Assembly (NCBI GenBank): GCA_029379385.1
Contig: CM055611.1
Span: forward strand, 868,001-932,000
Reading direction: 5' to 3'
Source of the DNA: Quillaja saponaria
Lineage: Eukaryota; Streptophyta; Magnoliopsida; Fabales; Quillajaceae
DNA: 64,000 nucleotides
In this document: piece after piece, positions 36,841-50,787 of the stretch
Layout of the letters: every line of letters starts with the position of its first letter
How positions within the stretch are numbered: the stretch's first letter is position 1
Position numbers and translations under genes: made by a program
The notes under the pieces: model-generated
Databases searched by the model: none
Seen by the model: only the letters and a program-made list of their open reading frames with translations
Told to the model about the DNA's origin: nothing

Positions 36841-39800
36841 GTTTGTTGGGCATAGTGGGACCCACAGTTAGATCAATAGTTATGGTCCCACTTAGCAGGT
36901 TGTGACAATACTCGCATCCGAACGCACATAAATAATAAATATTTGTTAACATAGCTTGTGAAATTATATAGTATATCTAATGTATTAACTTATATATTTA
37001 TAGCTAAACGTTATATGAGAAATAATTAAATTATTACATATTATCTTGTTATTTGTATAGAAATTAAATAGTCATAATAATCACTTAAATACTACATATA
37101 AAATTCTATGATAATCAATTAGTTGTTATATATCAATTGAGATTATTTATTTTTGAATCTAAGTATCTAACATTGATTTTCTGGATCCATCTACTAGTTC
37201 AATTGAAAATTATCAAGTTTTACTTACCAAAACAATATATATATATATATATCACAGTTTTAGTCTTTCTAACAAAAACTATCTAACCAATTGAGTTTAA
37301 GATTAATGATCATATTTAAATATCTTATTAGACAATAAAAAATTATAAATATCAAATAAATTTTACTAATCAACTTGGATTACACCTTAAACTTAAATTC
37401 AAAGTAATCTATGTTAATTTTCATGAGGTTTCTTAGTGCATGCTCAGCCACATAAACACCCCATCAAGTGGTTTTATTTCTTTGTAGTATTCTTTAATCC
37501 TTCTTAATCCAACTAAAAAGTACCAATGACACATTGAAACTTCTTGTCTTTGGAGCTAATTATACTTTCTCAATTGTCAAAGACTAATAATGCTAGCATG
37601 CTACATAATTCTTTGAAGTTATTTATTTTATTTTTTTTTGTGAATTTTATGTGCATAGAATAATATCTTCTAAAGATTTCTTGCAAACTAAAAGATATAT
37701 TATTTAGTTCTATAAATATCATGATGATGCAAATGAGTAACGTGCTCGAACTCATGCCACTTAAAATCTAATATAATATCAAAATTTATTTCAACTAAAA
37801 AAAATTAAATTATCAAGAAAGACAAGTTTATTTTTAATGTCTTGCAAATTAGTCAAATAACTATATCACCACGATGCACAAAGGCAACATACACAAAATT
37901 CTTTTGAACAAAAACTCCTTGTCCAATGCCCTTTCCTTTTTATTCACTCAAGCGATCTATTGTCGGAAACATGACAAAACTAAATTCAGACCAAGAGACA
38001 GAGGATGCATCGTTTTCAACCAATTTTCTTCATTCATACGTACGTTGATTTTTCACTCTATGTATTGTCAATCTCTCCCTATCTCAAAGCACGTCCGACA
38101 CCAAGAGTGTTACATGACCAAGTTATGCTTCATATGTAGTAACATTATAAGCTCTTATGAATTCAAAATAATTGGGAGTATTCTCACATAAAAATGAAAG
38201 ATTTTATGACACTCATTGCTATGTGAGAGAAGTTTTTTTACACGAAATAAAACTTCTATGTATGTATGTATATAACTTGAATTATATGTAGCCATAGCTC
38301 AACAATTGTACCAATGTTATTGCCTAATATATGTTAGGAATTTTCAAAATTTAGAAAGAGAAAAAGAGAGATTTCAATAAATGCTATATTTAATGGAGTC
38401 TAATAGTGGAAAAAGAAAGTGTGATGAGAATATTTAAATACATACAAGTTATTGAATTATCAATTAAACAAATTTTAAGGTGAATATAAGCTAGTCTGTA
38501 CCCATGTCTCCGATACTACGATAAAAAAGAGTGTAAATAGTGTGAAACTCACTTGATTATTCATAAAAGAGAAGAAGCAAATTTTTTTGAGTAGTCTACA
38601 ACTATTACGTTGCATGCATATTACACCATTCGTCTCTTACATGTTCACATACAAGCAAGTTTTTTGAATTTAGATTGATTAACGTAGAAATACACATATA
38701 ACATTTTATCTTCTGTAGAAATTTAATTACAAACAAGTTATCAAGTTATACAAATTCTAATTCCATGTCACAAAATCATTTATACAAAATGTTAAACTCC
38801 TATATGATAGCATTGCTTTATCTTGTAGTATGTACTCTAATTTACACTTTTGATTGGTAACAAGGGCTTAGGATTAGAGTCATAGAAAGGGAGCTTTCGG
38901 CTCTTTTTTTTTTCAAAGAAAAGCCAGAATATTTGCATTGGACTTTTAAATGAAAAAAAACAGGACTAGTTTTGTAGGGGTGAAAGTTTGAAAGAGCTAC
39001 TATATGAGAATATTTGGGGATTAGATGTTAATTTTAAGAATAAATTAAAAGAGATTAATAATTGTCGTCATGCTTAAATAATACCTAGGACTTCAATGGT
39101 TTTTACCCACCTAATCTCACCCCAATTCAAAATGTGAATGTAAATAGAATATTAAAAAGATGAGTAAAGGCAACCTTACTGTGAAAACATTTCTCTAGTA
39201 TCTAGAAATTGCCACATTTTAAAGTACATGCTTGGATAAAATTAAATAGACATGGGAATTAGTGAAAAGTGATTCTCAGATTCAAAAACAATCACATTAA
39301 ATCTTTCTTCAATCTCTTTTTATCTTTCCTTGGTTGGAATCCAAATTCACTTTTGACTTATTAACAAACATCACTTGATTTTCACCAAAAAAAAAAACTA
39401 ACATCACTTTATCAAATCACTTTAATCATCATCATCACTCCCTCAAAAGGTATCAAGTGTCTTAATAATGTTTCTGTCCCATTTGAGCATGCTAATTCCC
39501 CACTAATAAGTAATTACATCTCATTTTTCTGAATAGAGCATTATAATAATTACAATTTTTTTTTCAGAAAAACTATAAAAAAACAAAAACCCAAGTGCAA
39601 CCCTTTGTTTTTTTTCAAAGGGGTGGAAGTCTTTTATCAAACAATTGAAAACTGAACGATAGTTAAGGATAATGTCACTTTCAGAAGAATTTGCAGAGGG
39701 CACATGCAATGCTATGGCATTTCTTCTCATACGCTCAATAATGGATACTACCCCTACTAACCTTCCCACATAGTTGCTTCCTTTTGCCTTAAAAGTCAAA

Positions 39801-42800
39801 ATATCATATTGGTTATGTCCTATATTCTCAAGCACAGTTCGAGTATTATTGATAATTTTTATTAAAAATAAATGTAAATTGTCATATATAACTGTGACTA
39901 TTTGTAAAAAAAATTTAATTTTGATCTTGACATAATTATAGTTAGAATTTTGTCAAATACGAATTGATAGTAATGTATATACAATATTTCATGTTTGTAG
40001 AATATTTTACCTATATTTTTATTTGTAATACCCAAATAATAATACAAGCATGAACACCTAATTACTTTATTGTTAATTTTTTAATCCAACAAAAATTTAA
40101 TAGGTACATCTCTTACAGGATATCATAGAAGTATAAGCTGCATAACTTTAATTCTTGGGTGTCATTGATGGTTTTAATGAACCTCATGAGTATTGACTGC
40201 AATCTTTCTATTCCCTCTTAAGATATTACTTAACTTAGTGGAGAAAAGAAAAGAAGTAATAATGTATAATCTAATAGGATAAATCGAGATGCATATAAAT
40301 TTATTGGAAAACCTTTAATCAATAAAACAAAAATAAAAAATTAAGCTAAGCAGAAAAAAAAAAAAAAAAAAAAAAAGTGAAAAAGAAACAAAAATTAGCT
40401 AACCAAATTTAAAGCTTTAAAGCAGAGAAGGCATGTGTATAACTTTTGCCACCTGGAAAGAATACCACCTTAATCACAGGAAACTTAAGATTCTTCCAAT
40501 ATATCATCTTTATGCCCCACCGTAATGACTAAAACCCAGAAATTTATAAGCGCTACAGCTAATTTAGGATAAGAATTAGCAGCTTTTTAACAATTAAAGG
40601 ATTAAAAAAAAAAATCTTTCAAAGGCATCCAATTGTCAAGCATTGAAAAAGTATAAACTTTTTTTCTTTTCTTTTTTTGTTGGGCGTCTTATTTAAATTT
40701 AGTAGGAGAAATTACACCACCACCAGAAGCAAAATTTAGGGCTTATAATTGGTTATTTGCAACTTACCAGATTTGATTCCAAATGTTGAATTCAAAAATT
40801 ATTATAAACAGTTTGTAAGAAGCTAATGCCATTCACATGTGATTATTATATCTTCTGACTTCAATTGGATGTGGTAAGAAACTAAGAACAAAATAAGAAG
40901 AGGAAATTGAAGGACGCGTAATTATTATTTATAATTCTCTTAATTATTTTAAAATATGATTTGAAGGTTTTGTAAGGTGGTGTTCTGGGCAATCAATTGT
41001 CGGATGTGGGCATAATAAAGTGACCCGGTCAGTCGGGATCTAACTTTGATAAAGTGTTGGAGCTTCACTTTTGAAAGTAAATCGTGTAATCTATTTATGA
41101 ACAACTCTTTGAATACATTTATTTAAAAAAACAAAATAAAAATTGGAGCAACAGTCTTCTCTACAGCCAATTTGATTGGCAAAATAACGTAATGTTGTGC
41201 AAAGGATGGGCTAGTTCTAATACTTTGGGCTAGCCTCTTTGCTAGTCTTTTAGAAATGGACTGCGTTCTCCTTCTGAATTGAACTTTCCTTTGGTAGACC
41301 AAAGGAGTACTTTTCTCCTTTTAGAAATCAACGTCTTCATAAGATTTTCTGCACAGAAAAGGTTAGCCTGTTAGGCCCAAATGAGAACATTTGAAATTTA
41401 ATCATTTCAAATTCAAATTTTTTAATAAAAGATGACTATAGATTTTAGATTTTAATTTTTTAATTTTTTTCTTATTAAATTTAATTTTACTCATATTCTA
41501 AATCTTAAAATTTTCTAGTTATGCAAAAATAAGATGAACATAAGCAACTAGCTTTTTTATTACTCTAAAATTGGAAAAAAAATTAAAGACAAAGAAGACA
41601 CTCTCCTATGTTACTAGCAAAAAAAAGAAGATAAATTCATTAACTTAAAATTGATATTTTAAAATTCAGATTGACTCATAAGGTCACACCACTAACCGGC
41701 CACCCAAGTCTAATTTCGGTTCGAGTTAGACCCTAGACCCTAGACCCTCTTCAGCTATCTGGCTACTCAGATTCAGCCAATCCAATGTGACCCGCTTGAT
41801 CCATTCAACCAAATAATATTTTCAAGACCTAACCTGATGAGTTTAACTAACCTCAACAATCAAACTATCCATTTTTACTGAAATTATTGTATTTTTTTTT
41901 AATGTATATCTATTATCTTATGATGTTAAAATTTTGAAGTAAATATTATTTAACTCAATTCCGATTAGTTTTGTTCTCTCTTTTGCAATCCCACAAGACG
42001 CATTCGTTTAAGCACGTTTACATTTTTATATATTAATTTTTCATGAACATATTTACGTGATTTTTTTTATTTTGCTTATGTACCATCATCAAATTCCAAG
42101 TGTAAACTTATTACGTTGTTTTTTATTCATTTTGATTTTGATTTATGAGAATTATTACTTGGATATTTGTATTTAAAAATTTATAATATGTATATATATA
42201 TAAATTGAGAAAAGTGTGTACTATAAATATGTCAAAAAATAATATTTATTTAATTATGATGTCATCCGGACCAATTCAAGTTAATCATACACTTGAAGTG
42301 ACTCAAGACCGAAATTTTTCTCTAGACCAATCTCAAGATTGGGTTTTAAAATACTACTAAAACATATTAGAAAATTTAGGATATGCACGCCTTCTATTAT
42401 AAAATTATTAAAATCATGGTTTGTAACCATGACTTCATAAATACTTTTTTTTTTTTGTTATATAAATTATCATAAAGTACATGTATGCCTTATGTTAAAA
42501 AAATATTCAAATGATAGAGGAAAATAGAGAGAAAAAGTGACTCAATTTATACAACAAAATGGTATCAAAGGCATTTTCGTACATTAATCAATTTATATAA
42601 AAAGCAACTTCAACAGACACATTTGCATTCTATTTATTTATTTGATGTTTTAAAAACAAATTTTGGATAGCTTCTCAATCGCGCAGCCATAATGATAGCT
42701 TACCAGCTAATTATTTTATTTTTTATTTTATAAAAAAAAAATCAATATTTAAAATCATTGATTTAGTGGCTGCTAAACCAAACGAGCCCATAGATTTGAG

Positions 42801-43356
42801 TGAAAGGAGATTAATCCCCAAATTATTGTTATTTTTGGTGTTTCTATTACCAAAGCAGATTAATCCTCTTGATAGACTGAATTAGAGATTCCTTGTTATC
42901 TGGTCCACTAATGAAGTTGGATAGAATCATGTAAATGACACAAAGTTGGAGACAAAAAAAAATTGTTTTAAAGATGTCATTTGATAGTACAATATATAAA
43001 ATATTTCAACTAATCAACGTGACTCACGAAGATAAGGATGATGCTCTGTTTTATTCGATGAATCTATTATTTGCTTATCTGAATACGAGAAAAAAATAGA
43101 CCCAATGTCGGTATAAATGTTCAAACATATTCCCTCACAAATTTTATGCAAACCATCCATTAATTTTTTTATTTTTTTTTAAATGCTCAAGACATTGCTA
43201 ATAAAATAGGATTTTTGGCAATTTTTTAAGATACTTTTTAAGACCAATCTGTGTCGCATATACTTTACGTGTAAATCATATTTATGATATATATATTTTC
43301 AATCAAAATTGACTTATATATTAAAAAATATAATTAGTAATAAATATTACTATGTG

Positions 43357-43990
43357 AACGTAATTAAATAAGTAAGTAAATCTAAAAATTAAATTCATAA
43401 CATAAATTTATAAAAAAAATAAAATTTCTTCTAATTCTTAAGATAGAAGAATAATTAAGAAAATAATTATAAAAATGAAAATATTCTTAATATTTAATTA
43501 ATTCAAAAAATTGAGAATAAATCGAGGAAAAAATAAATAAGTAATCTATTTGAATCACAATATTTTAATACTATGAAATAATAACTAAAGGTCACTCTAC
43601 ACTAATCTTTCGGGCTCTATTTCAATTGGGAGACCCTCCCAATAATTGCATACTCTAAGGTTTGAACTTGTGTTCTCAAGTTGGGAATGCGATTCGCTTA
43701 TTATTGTACCCAATCTTTGTTGGTTTTGTTAACGTAATTAAACAAATCAATAAATATAATTAAAAATAAAATTTATAATATAAATTTATAAATTTTTTCT
43801 TTTGAATCTTAAGATAGAAGAAGAATTAAGAAAATGATATTATAATAAAATAATAACTACACTCTTAATATTTCTTTTAATTCATAATTTCTTTTTTTAA
43901 TTTTGATTCAATAAATTGAGAATAATTAGAAAAATAAATTAATAATAATAAAAAAGTTATAATCTTATTATTAGTATTAAAATTGAGAAG
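43357..43990. repeat. Diverged direct duplication, offset about 374-404 bp
   Basis: First copy about 43357-43535, second about 43731-43960. Both begin AACGTAATTAAA and share CATAAATTTATAAA-like sequence, TCTTAAGATAGAAGAA, AATTAAGAAAAT, TCTTAATATTT and ATTGAGAATAA in the same order. Many indels indicate an old event. Confidence 0.6.
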
Positions 43991-44029
43991 TACTAAGAGG
44001 AAAAATAAATTAGTTATAGCATAGTACGG

Positions 44030-44220
44030 TCCATGATTTATGCCTGATTTTGTATATATATATTAATTTTATATTTAGTCTTATACTAGGCTAGGCTCGT
44101 TATGTTAAGTCAACTTATATAGCTTATATAAACAGGTTTTTACTTTGTATATTTTCATATCAAACAATACAATTTTATTGAAATATTTTTGAGTTCAACT
44201 TGATATCAAGGCTAAGTCCT
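44030..44220 (+). mobile_element. Possible decayed copia-type LTR end with primer-binding site
   Basis: A TATATAGCTTATATAAAC stretch is followed by an AT-rich U5-like segment and then TTGATATCAAGGCTAAG. That resembles the TGGTATCAGAGC site complementary to initiator tRNA-Met used by Ty1/copia elements. A related CATGGTATCAAAG occurs at about 44354. No LTR partner or coding domain is visible, so this is tentative. Confidence 0.3.
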
Positions 44221-45137
44221 CTAATTATACTCTAACACTATCAATGTGGCAATCTCCCATATTACTTAGGCATGGAGCTATAACATAATCTATACTAATA
44301 TGGCCTCACACCTTTTAATGTCAATTAATTAATTTTAATAATGTGACTCTGACATGGTATCAAAGTTTAAGTCTAAACATTTTTCCTACGGAGTATCATA
44401 TAATTGTTATGATAGACTCACATATTTGTTTTTCAAAAATAATTGATAATATATCACATAATTATTCCGATAGACTCACGCATTTTTTCGTTGAACTTAA
44501 GTTTACTAGTGAGTTAGTAGGAACCACTCATTATCATGTAGTAAGGTGGGTCTACGTACCTGTAGACTACATAAATATTTCCAATATAATTAGGCTATAT
44601 AAAAAAAAAAATTAAGACTAAGTACATGGTAGACAATTTCGAAGACTATCTTGCTACTAACAAATTTTACTTAAGTTTTTTTTTTATCTGTTTTCTAGTT
44701 TTTTCAAATAAGAGAATAACATATATCATTAACACCACTCAATATCACCCTTGATTTTAATTAAGGGGATTATATGTTAATATCTTATTTATTGATAATT
44801 TATTAATATGAATCAATAGTTACTTTAAAACTAAATCATTATGTTTAAGTATGTTTCTAACTGTATATAGGAGTAGGTGCAGTGCAGCCCACCGCATTAT
44901 TAGACGGTCGGGACACAGCACTGAGGGACTAAAAGCATAAATCAGCAATAATAGATAATGCTCCATTTTAATGGTAATAATTGGTAAGCTCATTATTTAT
45001 AATCTCCATTAAAATAAATAGTGGCCAAGTGTTGACTGGTATATACAGAATCATAAAATCTCCATGTGAAGTCCAAATTCACTTTCTCGAGCCAAGTTGG
45101 GGATGCAGCAAAAAATGCATGATAGGGTCAAATTGAT

Positions 45138-46250
45138 ATTCCACCAACTCGTGTGAGAATGAAATTGTAAATATATGAAGGTGTAAATTGGTTCAATTGA
45201 TAAAAAAATTTAATATTATATAAAAAAATTTGAAATCAAATCTCATTTTTATCTAAAATGATAGATTTATAGGATACATCTTGTTGTATAGCTCATAAAC
45301 ATAATTCATAAACATGACGAATCTCCTACAAATCAAAAATAATAATAATATAAGAAATATAAATATATATGGTAACTTATTAAAAGATGGCCAACGCATT
45401 AATTATTTTGAAGATGTACGTATACATTTAAGACACTTAATATATAATAAATTAAATATTATTAATATTGTTGATATTTAAATAATTTTAAATTGTTAAC
45501 TCATTAGTGGTTTATCATAAGCTATGCCAAAATTTACATTAAATGTTAACTTCTACCCCTTTTTTTTTTTTTAAGGAAGAAAGAAAAGAAAACTTTAACA
45601 AATGTTTTAATAGCAGTCGTTAAAAAAATTAAGACACAAAATAAATAGGATGCATGTTGTTAAAATATTAAAACATGGCTATGAATATATTCTACTAAAT
45701 TGTCTTACTAAAACATGCACGGTATTAAACTATTAAAACACAAAAAATTGTGTTCCACCAACTCACGTGAGAAAGAAGTTTAAACATGTGAATGTGTGGT
45801 ACTATTGACAAAATAATTTAGCATCGTTTTAAGAATTTGGAACCAAATTTTGTCTTTACCTACGATAATAAATTTATACGATACATTATGTTGTGTAGCT
45901 CATAAGTATAATGAAACTTATACGAACCAACAATATATACATATATATAAATATATATATATAAAAGAAGTATAAATTTCTTGGATAACTTGTTAAAGGA
46001 TGATTGATGCATTTGTTATTTTAAGCTGTATGTGCAGTTAAATAGAAAAATAAGAAAATTTTAAAACAATTATTAATATATAATAAATTGTATATTATTG
46101 TTGATATTTGAATAATTTTAAATCCGTAACTCATTAGTTGTCTATCACAAAAAGCTATGCCAACATTAAATTAAATGTTAACTTCTTCTTTTTTTAAGAA
46201 AAAGAAAGAAATCTTTAACAAGTGTTTTAATATTAAATTAAAATTATAAT
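45138..46250. repeat. Diverged tandem duplication of about 614 bp
   Basis: Copy 1 starts TTCCACCAACTCGTGTGAG at about 45139; copy 2 starts TTCCACCAACTCACGTGAG at about 45753. Both continue through ATTTATA(G/C)GATACAT, TGTAGCTCATAA, an AT run, AACTTRTTAAA-GATG, TGTTAACTTCT and TTTAACAARTGTTTTAATA in the same order. The part at about 45185-45245 has a TGGTTCAATTGAT box and a GAAATCAAATCTC box about 30 bp further on. These resemble Pol III A and B boxes, so a tRNA-derived SINE may be embedded. Confidence 0.65.
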
Positions 46251-46953
46251 ATTATAGTTAATTTAATTGATAAAATCTTTTTACTTTGTCTGAAGAATTT
46301 CATAATGAATTTCTCTTTGATCACCATATATAAGGAGTTTATGAAAAAAGAAGAGTGTTATCTTATTATGTTGCTCCTACAAACATAAAAAAGAATTAAA
46401 TAAAAACTATTGGTTTAGTTATTACAATTCCTTTTGCTGCTATGGTATATATATATGTAAATGTTGAAGATTTAATTTATTTTTCTAATTCTTTTGTATA
46501 TAATTGATAGTTGAGTAATGACATTAGCATTTTTGCAAATTAAAGTACGTGTAAAGTAAACTACTAAAGTTTGCACCCAAAAAAAAAAAAAAAGTACTTA
46601 AGTGTGAAAGCATATTCCATTGAAATAATTTTGTAATTGTAAGTGGGTGATGGTTAATTTATAAAATTCTAAACCCATTGTTTATGCATAATATTGGAAT
46701 TAAAAAAGAGCCCATGTTTATTGATAAATGACTTAAAACTTTGGAGCACGTGCTCTCAATGGCATCTATATCCATTTTTGGGTAAAATATCTTTATGGAG
46801 TTGCCATTAATACCAAATTAATAAAAATGAAAAATAAAATATATGAAAACGTGTTCCCTCTATGACAAATAAATACTTGACCATAGCCTTGCCAATCCGA
46901 ATAAAAAAGCCTAAGAGAGAGAGACACACACATAGAGAGATAGAGAGATAGAG

Positions 46954-47065
46954 ATGCCTTGCCTTTACATCACCACTAACGTTAACTTAGATGGAGTGAA
47001 CACGGATCCCATCTTCTCAGAAGCGACCAAAGCTGTCTCCGCCATCATCGGAAAACCAGAAAACG

Positions 47066-47112
<47 letters not shown>

Positions 47113-49061
47113 GCTCTCTCTTTCTGGTTAAGATTCTATTTGATACTTATTACTGCTTTGCTACTATAAAGTGATGGGGGAGGGAGAATGGGATGTAATT
47201 AAAACTATAATCACTAGTAATTATCAAGATTTGATCTATGACTGATTGAAATTTGAGTAAGTTTAAGTTTGATGTTTAGGTCAATAAAAAAGTTGCCTTG
47301 TAGATTTAGTTATGTTTTGTTTGGTTGTTTGCAATGGCGGAGTAAATATTTGTTAGGTTGATCAAAATTTTATATAAAAGTATCTTACGGTAATAATAGA
47401 TAAAAGATAAGAAATTCAATAATTTATAAAATATAATAAAAAATTGTAAGCTACAAATAATAAAAAAAAATTTAACTCATTAATCTTGTAGTTTTAGATT
47501 TTAAATTTTAACTTATTAATCTTGTAGTATAAAAAATAAAATATTATCTTATTTTTATTTTTGAAGGGATTATAGTATTAAACAAGAAAATAAAAAAAAA
47601 ATTAAGAATTAATTAAGAGAATTATAATATTAATAATTAAAAAAAAAATGTGGAGGGCATGGTCTCCTCCAATCTCTTAAAGGCGCGTTTATTTGTTTCA
47701 TACAATAATTGAGTTATTTTGCTTGAAAGTGATATAATAAATATAAAAGCATAAAACACGGGATGGACAATTTGTTGTCTTATAAGCAAAAAGAGGAAGA
47801 GAAGAATTGTAGGCATAGTTGAAAGGCTGAGTTCTTTAGTACTCTAGATTTCAAATGGGAAAAAAGTGAATGCTAGCTAGTTGTAGAATCTGAATTCTTT
47901 GGAAGACTATAAAAATGGAAGAAAAATTGAGTCAAGTTTTAAATTGGTAAATTGTTTTCAACCAAAAAGAATGGGATGAGAAAACCAAAAGTAGGCCTTA
48001 CAACTTATCATCTTCACTTTTCTATTGTAAAAGAAAATATAGAAGAAAAAGGATGAGAGATAAGAAAAGAATAAAAGTGCATTAGCAATTGTAGTGCCAT
48101 CTTGATGGTTCTGAGTGTGGACCTCCCAAGAGGGCCAAGACTACTTACTAGGCTAAAGTTGTCCTAACCTAATTGGCCCATCAGCCCTTACTTGTGGCCT
48201 AAACAGTACAACGCTATTATTGGTTGGAAAGTTGAAGGAGATTGATCTACTCCACCTAGCTACCCCTATTGTTTTTCTTAATCAAAATATTTACAGATTT
48301 TTCTAATAAATATTTAATGATGTCAAAATTAATTCATCAAAAATTTATACTGATAAGAGAGATCAAAGAATTAGATTTGACATCGTATATGCTCTCGCAT
48401 GTATAATTAATCAGTTAGACTTGTCAACAGGAAAAATAGACAAGTTTTACGTTAATTTTTTTTTTATGTTAATTGTGAGTATTAGTGCTAATAATTGGAC
48501 TCCTTGCAGTTCGTTATGGAGACTAATTAACTTTGATGCTATGTTGAATATCATTTGACCTATATAGTTAAATTACATATGAGATTTTATAATTAGACTT
48601 TGATATCTCAGAAAAAGTAGTCGTAAAACGTTGAGTAATGTTGATATTTAATGTTCAAGCTTTGAAAATCAATTTGCATAACTTAATCTCGTCCTTATTT
48701 ATTTTACACACACAAAACAAAAGTTTGTTCCTTTTTTTCTTTTTTCTTTTAAGATTATGGAATTACAATTATATTGGCCTAACCTCTACCTTGTTATGTA
48801 TGTTGTAAAAAAAAATATAAAAATGTGTAGTATGTGATGGTGATATTGAAGGGATCAGTGGGAATAACATTTGAGGGTAACAAAAAGGCAGCTGCATATG
48901 CTGAGATAGTCTCAATGGGTGGCATCAATTCAGAAGTGAAAAGGAAGCTGATTGCTACTCTTGGCACAATTCTACAATCCAACTTATCTGTTCCAAGGAC
49001 AAGATTTTTTCTCAAAGTTTTTGATACAACTGCTGGACGAAACATCAAACCCAAACTCTAA
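46954..49061 (+). CDS. MIF/D-dopachrome tautomerase-like protein (MDL3-like)
   Basis: Two exons, 46954-47064 and 48831-49061, join in frame after codon 37 (342 nt, 113 residues, the usual MIF length). The protein starts MPCLYITTNVNLDG, so Pro-2 becomes the N-terminal catalytic-type proline after Met removal, and the IGKPE segment supplies the usual Lys. It continues YVMVILKGSVGITFEGNKK, AYAEIVSMGGINSEVKRKL and ends AGRNIKPKL. Plant MDL proteins form trimers and act as MIF orthologues; the endogenous substrate is uncertain and peroxisomal or cytosolic forms exist. The C-terminal KL is not a complete peroxisomal SKL (it is PKL, a weak PTS1 candidate). A paralogue with the same intron position lies at 58773. 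In Arabidopsis, MDL3 (At3g51660) is next to PATL6, as here. Confidence 0.93.
47071..47112. repeat. Compound (CT)n-(AT)n microsatellite in the MDL intron
   Basis: A CT run at 47071-47098 passes directly into an AT run at 47099-47112, starting six bases after the 5' splice site of the MDL gene. A long CT run so close to the donor could affect splicing. Confidence 0.9.
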
Positions 49062-50756
49062 CCATCTCTCTATATATATTAGAGACAAAAAGAGACAATA
49101 CTATTTGTATCCCAAAAAAAGTGATGGATCAAAATTGTCTTAATTGCTACAAGTGTTTTCTTTTCACGTGGGTATGTAGATAGTATCATGGGATATTAAT
49201 TGCTACTTCAACTGACATAACAGATTAGAAAATTTAAAAATTTAACAAGTTTAAGAAAGTTTTTAAAAAATAAGATTCTTTTCTTGATCGGTAGACAATT
49301 TCCCCCTATTGTCTCACATCAAAAAACAATTATGGGGTTCAGAAAGAAAATCAAACTCTCTGTCGTCACCTATAAAGATTCTAAGTATAAGAATTAACAA
49401 AATTGTGGTTACCTCTCAACTAAGAGGGTTTGGTGGTTCTTACTACATGTTATTTTCAATATAATCAATTATGCCTTAAAACAATTAAATTATTTTCTAT
49501 TTTAATAATAATAGGATTGTATTTTTAACTCTATTGGTTTCTTGTTTCCCTAATTATTTTCAGTCTTAATAGTAGAAGATAGGATTACAATTATTATCTT
49601 TCAATAGGAACTAAAAATGACTAATTTTATTTCTTGTTTAATAAGTTACTAAGAATTATAATTATATTTTTCTAATTTTTCTCAATCTTCTGAATTGATA
49701 ATTATAAAACATATGTTATGAATTAAACAAAAAATATTATGAATATAATTTCTATAGTTCTTTTTCATCTTAATAATTGAAAAAACTAAGCTATAAATTT
49801 ATATTATGAGTTAAATGTTCATTAGATTTATATATTTGGGTTATAATTTTAACATATGATCAATAAATTATAAATATATAACTTATTGTTAACTATAAAA
49901 TTTATAACATGTCAATGATTGTTGGCTGTATATTATATTTATATAAACACCATTCGTAGACACAATTCACATGCAATGCCTAACCACGAGAGCTAGAATG
50001 AACAAAATTTATAAGGAATCATCTAAACTCATTTACCTGTTAATTACATATGAAATAATTTGTGAGAAAATCATCACAGTTCTTAACATTTTACATGTTA
50101 ATTACATAAAAATAACATGTGAAAAAATTGGGTTATTTATTGGCAATTTACATTACATATGACAATAATTTAGGAGAAAATTTATTACGTACGTGATGAT
50201 TTACATGTTAATTATATATGAGAATAATTTGTAAAAGAGATTGACTAAGGTCTATTTATATGTTAATTACGTCTTATGATAAAATTAGTTAAAATCTTGA
50301 TGATTTACATGTTAATTATATATAAAAATAATTTATTAAAAAAATTGGATAAATTTATGTTAATTTACATATTAATTACATAAAGAATAATTTGTGAGAA
50401 AATCATCTACTTTCATGATGATTACATGTTAATTACATCTATCTATATTTACACTACGTATAAAAACAAGAATCTAACACAATTTTGTAAATACCTTAAG
50501 ACTTTTTAATCTTAAATAGTTACACCTCAATTGCTATTTAAAGTATTAAAGATTGTGTTTCTAATACACTGTTGATTTATTTATTTCTTTATTTTTTTAT
50601 AATTTCTTCTCCATTTAATGATTATAAGATTTAATTACTTTTTACTAATAACTTTTTCTCTAATCTTCTCAATTTAATAGTAATATGATTGTAATTAATT
50701 ATTATATATCAAAAGTAATTAAAATTGATTTTTTTTCAATTTATTAATGCCTATTA

Positions 50757-50787
<31 letters not shown>

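Larger units (their letters stand above)
36900..46900. other. Ten-kilobase gene desert with decayed repeats
   Basis: Strongly AT-rich, with no supported coding gene. Frames at 37874-38191 and 39521-39835 have no recognised domain. It holds two diverged direct duplications (43357-43990 and 45138-46250), a possible LTR/primer-binding-site relic near 44040-44220, poly-A at 40354-40376, and a short CCCTAGA repeat at 41726-41748. A sequence resembling a MITE right end lies at about 42765-42791 (CTAAACCAAACGAGCCC) with no left partner found. Confidence 0.5.

Noticed and set aside
39521..39835. 104-codon minus-strand frame in the gene desert
   Set aside because: No recognised motif and a poly-A/T-derived C-terminus.
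41726..41748. Telomere-like CCCTAGA repeat
   Set aside because: Only about three units and not the plant CCCTAAA motif; most likely chance or simple slippage.
42561..42573. ATGGTATCAAAGG resembling a copia primer-binding site
   Set aside because: No LTR end directly upstream and no coding remnant downstream.
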